From Shewanellaceae bacterium (lineage in GTDB: Bacteria > Pseudomonadota > Gammaproteobacteria > Enterobacterales > Shewanellaceae), in NCBI GenBank assembly GCA_016779685.1, contig JADHND010000020.1:1-14139 (forward strand): 14,139 bases of DNA, given 5' to 3'. A program made the position numbers and the translations under genes. Shown piece by piece: positions 13,273 to 14,139 of this stretch; within the stretch, counting starts at the first letter, position 1; the number at the start of each line of letters is the position of its first letter. The notes beneath the pieces were generated by a model. It searched no databases and was not told where the DNA came from. It saw only the letters and a list, made by a program, of their open reading frames with translations.

Positions 13273-14139
13273 TCAGTTCTTCTTACAAACGAAAACTTGC
13301 TGATCTGACAAGGTGGTCAATTCTGGACGCGTTGCGCTTGTCAAAGAAGTTATATTTAAATCACTTTTGTTATAATAAATGTGTTGTTTGATCTCTGCCC
13401 AATCATTAAAATCGTTCATCTGATAGACCGTATAAGCTATAGAGCCAGAGTAACCCTCTGCTATCCTACACAAAATGCTGTTATCAATCTGGCCATTGTT
13501 GTTTAAATCACTCGTAATGGGATCCAAGTCATCACTGATCTGGATATTTCGTTCACTCATCGATTGCGTGTCTATGATTGGTGATGTCCCGTAGGAATAG
13601 TTCAGATATAAATTCATCGTGTCAACTTCATCACTAGGCTCAAACAGGCTTGTTATTTTCCCATCGCTACAGGTGCCTTGCCATTTATTGGCGAAATAAT
13701 CGGTGGTGTGAGGCATTCGAAAAGAGTAGCTATAGTTCATCATACTGTAGTAATTCCATTTATAATTCACATTTTCGTCACCACCGTGGGATAAATTTAG
13801 ATTATGACCCAATTCATGTGCTTGGTTTATAGTCTGATACCAAGTATGCAAACTGGCTGATAAATTATCCATTCCAGCCATCGCAATCGCGAATTTATGT
13901 TTATTATTGGAAGCCAAGCCATAAGTTTGATCGTCTTCGCCGGCGAATTGATTGATATTAAATTGATAGTAAAAATGATTAAAGCGATTTTCTGCACTGT
14001 AGGCCTGATATAAAGCGCCAATACCCGTATTTTCTGCAAATGCAGTTGTTGTTGCATAAGGGATGATGTCGCCGCCTTGCTTGATGGGCTGGCCATTCAC
14101 TTCAGCATATAAATTGTATAAATCTGGGACAATCATGTT
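13273..14139 (-). CDS. metzincin-like zinc metalloprotease, C-terminal part
   Basis: The reading frame is open to the right edge, so the N-terminus (signal peptide, any propeptide) lies outside; the Met at 14136 is probably internal. Counting from it, HELGHNLNLSH (107-117) is the zinc-binding HExxHxxxxxH of metzincins, with Glu108 as catalytic base, and YSMMNY (130-135) supplies the Met-turn. The usual Gly at the eighth position of the zinc motif is Asn here. Residues 210-218 (DLNNNGQID) look like a calcium-binding loop of the D-x-N-x-N-G-x-I-D type often found behind the catalytic site in secreted bacterial metalloproteases. Cys156, Cys222 and Cys284 could form disulfides. It is convergent with the C80 protease gene across a shared hairpin. 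Likely secreted; substrate unknown. Confidence 0.85.
   Translation of the reverse strand, partial: NMIVPDLYNLYAEVNGQPIKQGGDIIPYATTTAFAENTGIGALYQAYSAENRFNHFYYQFNINQFAGEDDQTYGLASNNKHKFAIAMAGMDNLSASLHTWYQTINQAHELGHNLNLSHGGDENVNYKWNYYSMMNYSYSFRMPHTTDYFANKWQGTCSDGKITSLFEPSDEVDTMNLYLNYSYGTSPIIDTQSMSERNIQISDDLDPITSDLNNNGQIDNSILCRIAEGYSGSIAYTVYQMNDFNDWAEIKQHIYYNKSDLNITSLTSATRPELTTLSDQQVFVCKKN

Noticed and set aside
13194..13391. Plus-strand 65-aa ORF overlapping the metalloprotease 3' end
   Set aside because: It overlaps well-supported minus-strand coding sequence and has no signal or family resemblance.

Overview
The window looks like an accessory stretch of a gammaproteobacterial chromosome or integrated element. 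A csrA paralogue, an IS110 transposase remnant, type I-F and I-E style CRISPR repeats, a Bcr/CflA-type transporter and a MARTX/Tcd-like C80 protease domain all fit that. A Legionellales- or Piscirickettsia-like host is my guess, not something the sequence proves. Base composition is a mosaic: about 1500-5350 is very AT-rich, while 7600-13120 is clearly more GC-rich, which suggests blocks of different origin.

Left block (1-1450, all minus strand): a compact operon runs LuxR-type HTH regulator -> 81-aa single-span membrane protein (overlapping start/stop, ATGA) -> a 28-aa hydrophobic micro-ORF whose start codon sits in the loop of a perfect 13-bp hairpin -> CsrA paralogue -> hairpin terminator. 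It reads as a regulatory module joining a transcriptional and a post-transcriptional regulator.

AT-rich block (1500-5350): two intact small plus-strand genes (63 and 65 aa) and a third, decayed copy form a tandem family. The two intact copies are followed by near-identical terminator/repeat segments. Next comes a membrane-anchored S33/TAP-like alpha/beta hydrolase on the minus strand. After it lies a CRISPR graveyard: the first 34 codons of an IS110-family transposase, a single 29-nt type I-E-like repeat, a nested palindrome, and a three-repeat, two-spacer type I-F mini-array read on the minus strand. No cas gene is present in the window.

Middle block (5350-7430): two minus-strand paralogues, both 298 aa, encode secreted proteins of unknown function with a conserved C-terminal cysteine pair.

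Right block (7600-14139): an AraC-family regulator, broken by a single-base frameshift, is divergent from a 12-TM MFS drug/H+ antiporter. Next is a 1119-aa exported protein whose N-terminal domain is a C80 (MARTX/Tcd-type, InsP6-activated) cysteine protease with both catalytic residues visible. It is preceded by a CRP-like site and a 30-bp palindrome and followed by a strong hairpin. The window ends inside a minus-strand zinc metalloprotease. Two proteases or toxin-like exported proteins and two secreted orphans suggest a region devoted to the host or environmental interface.
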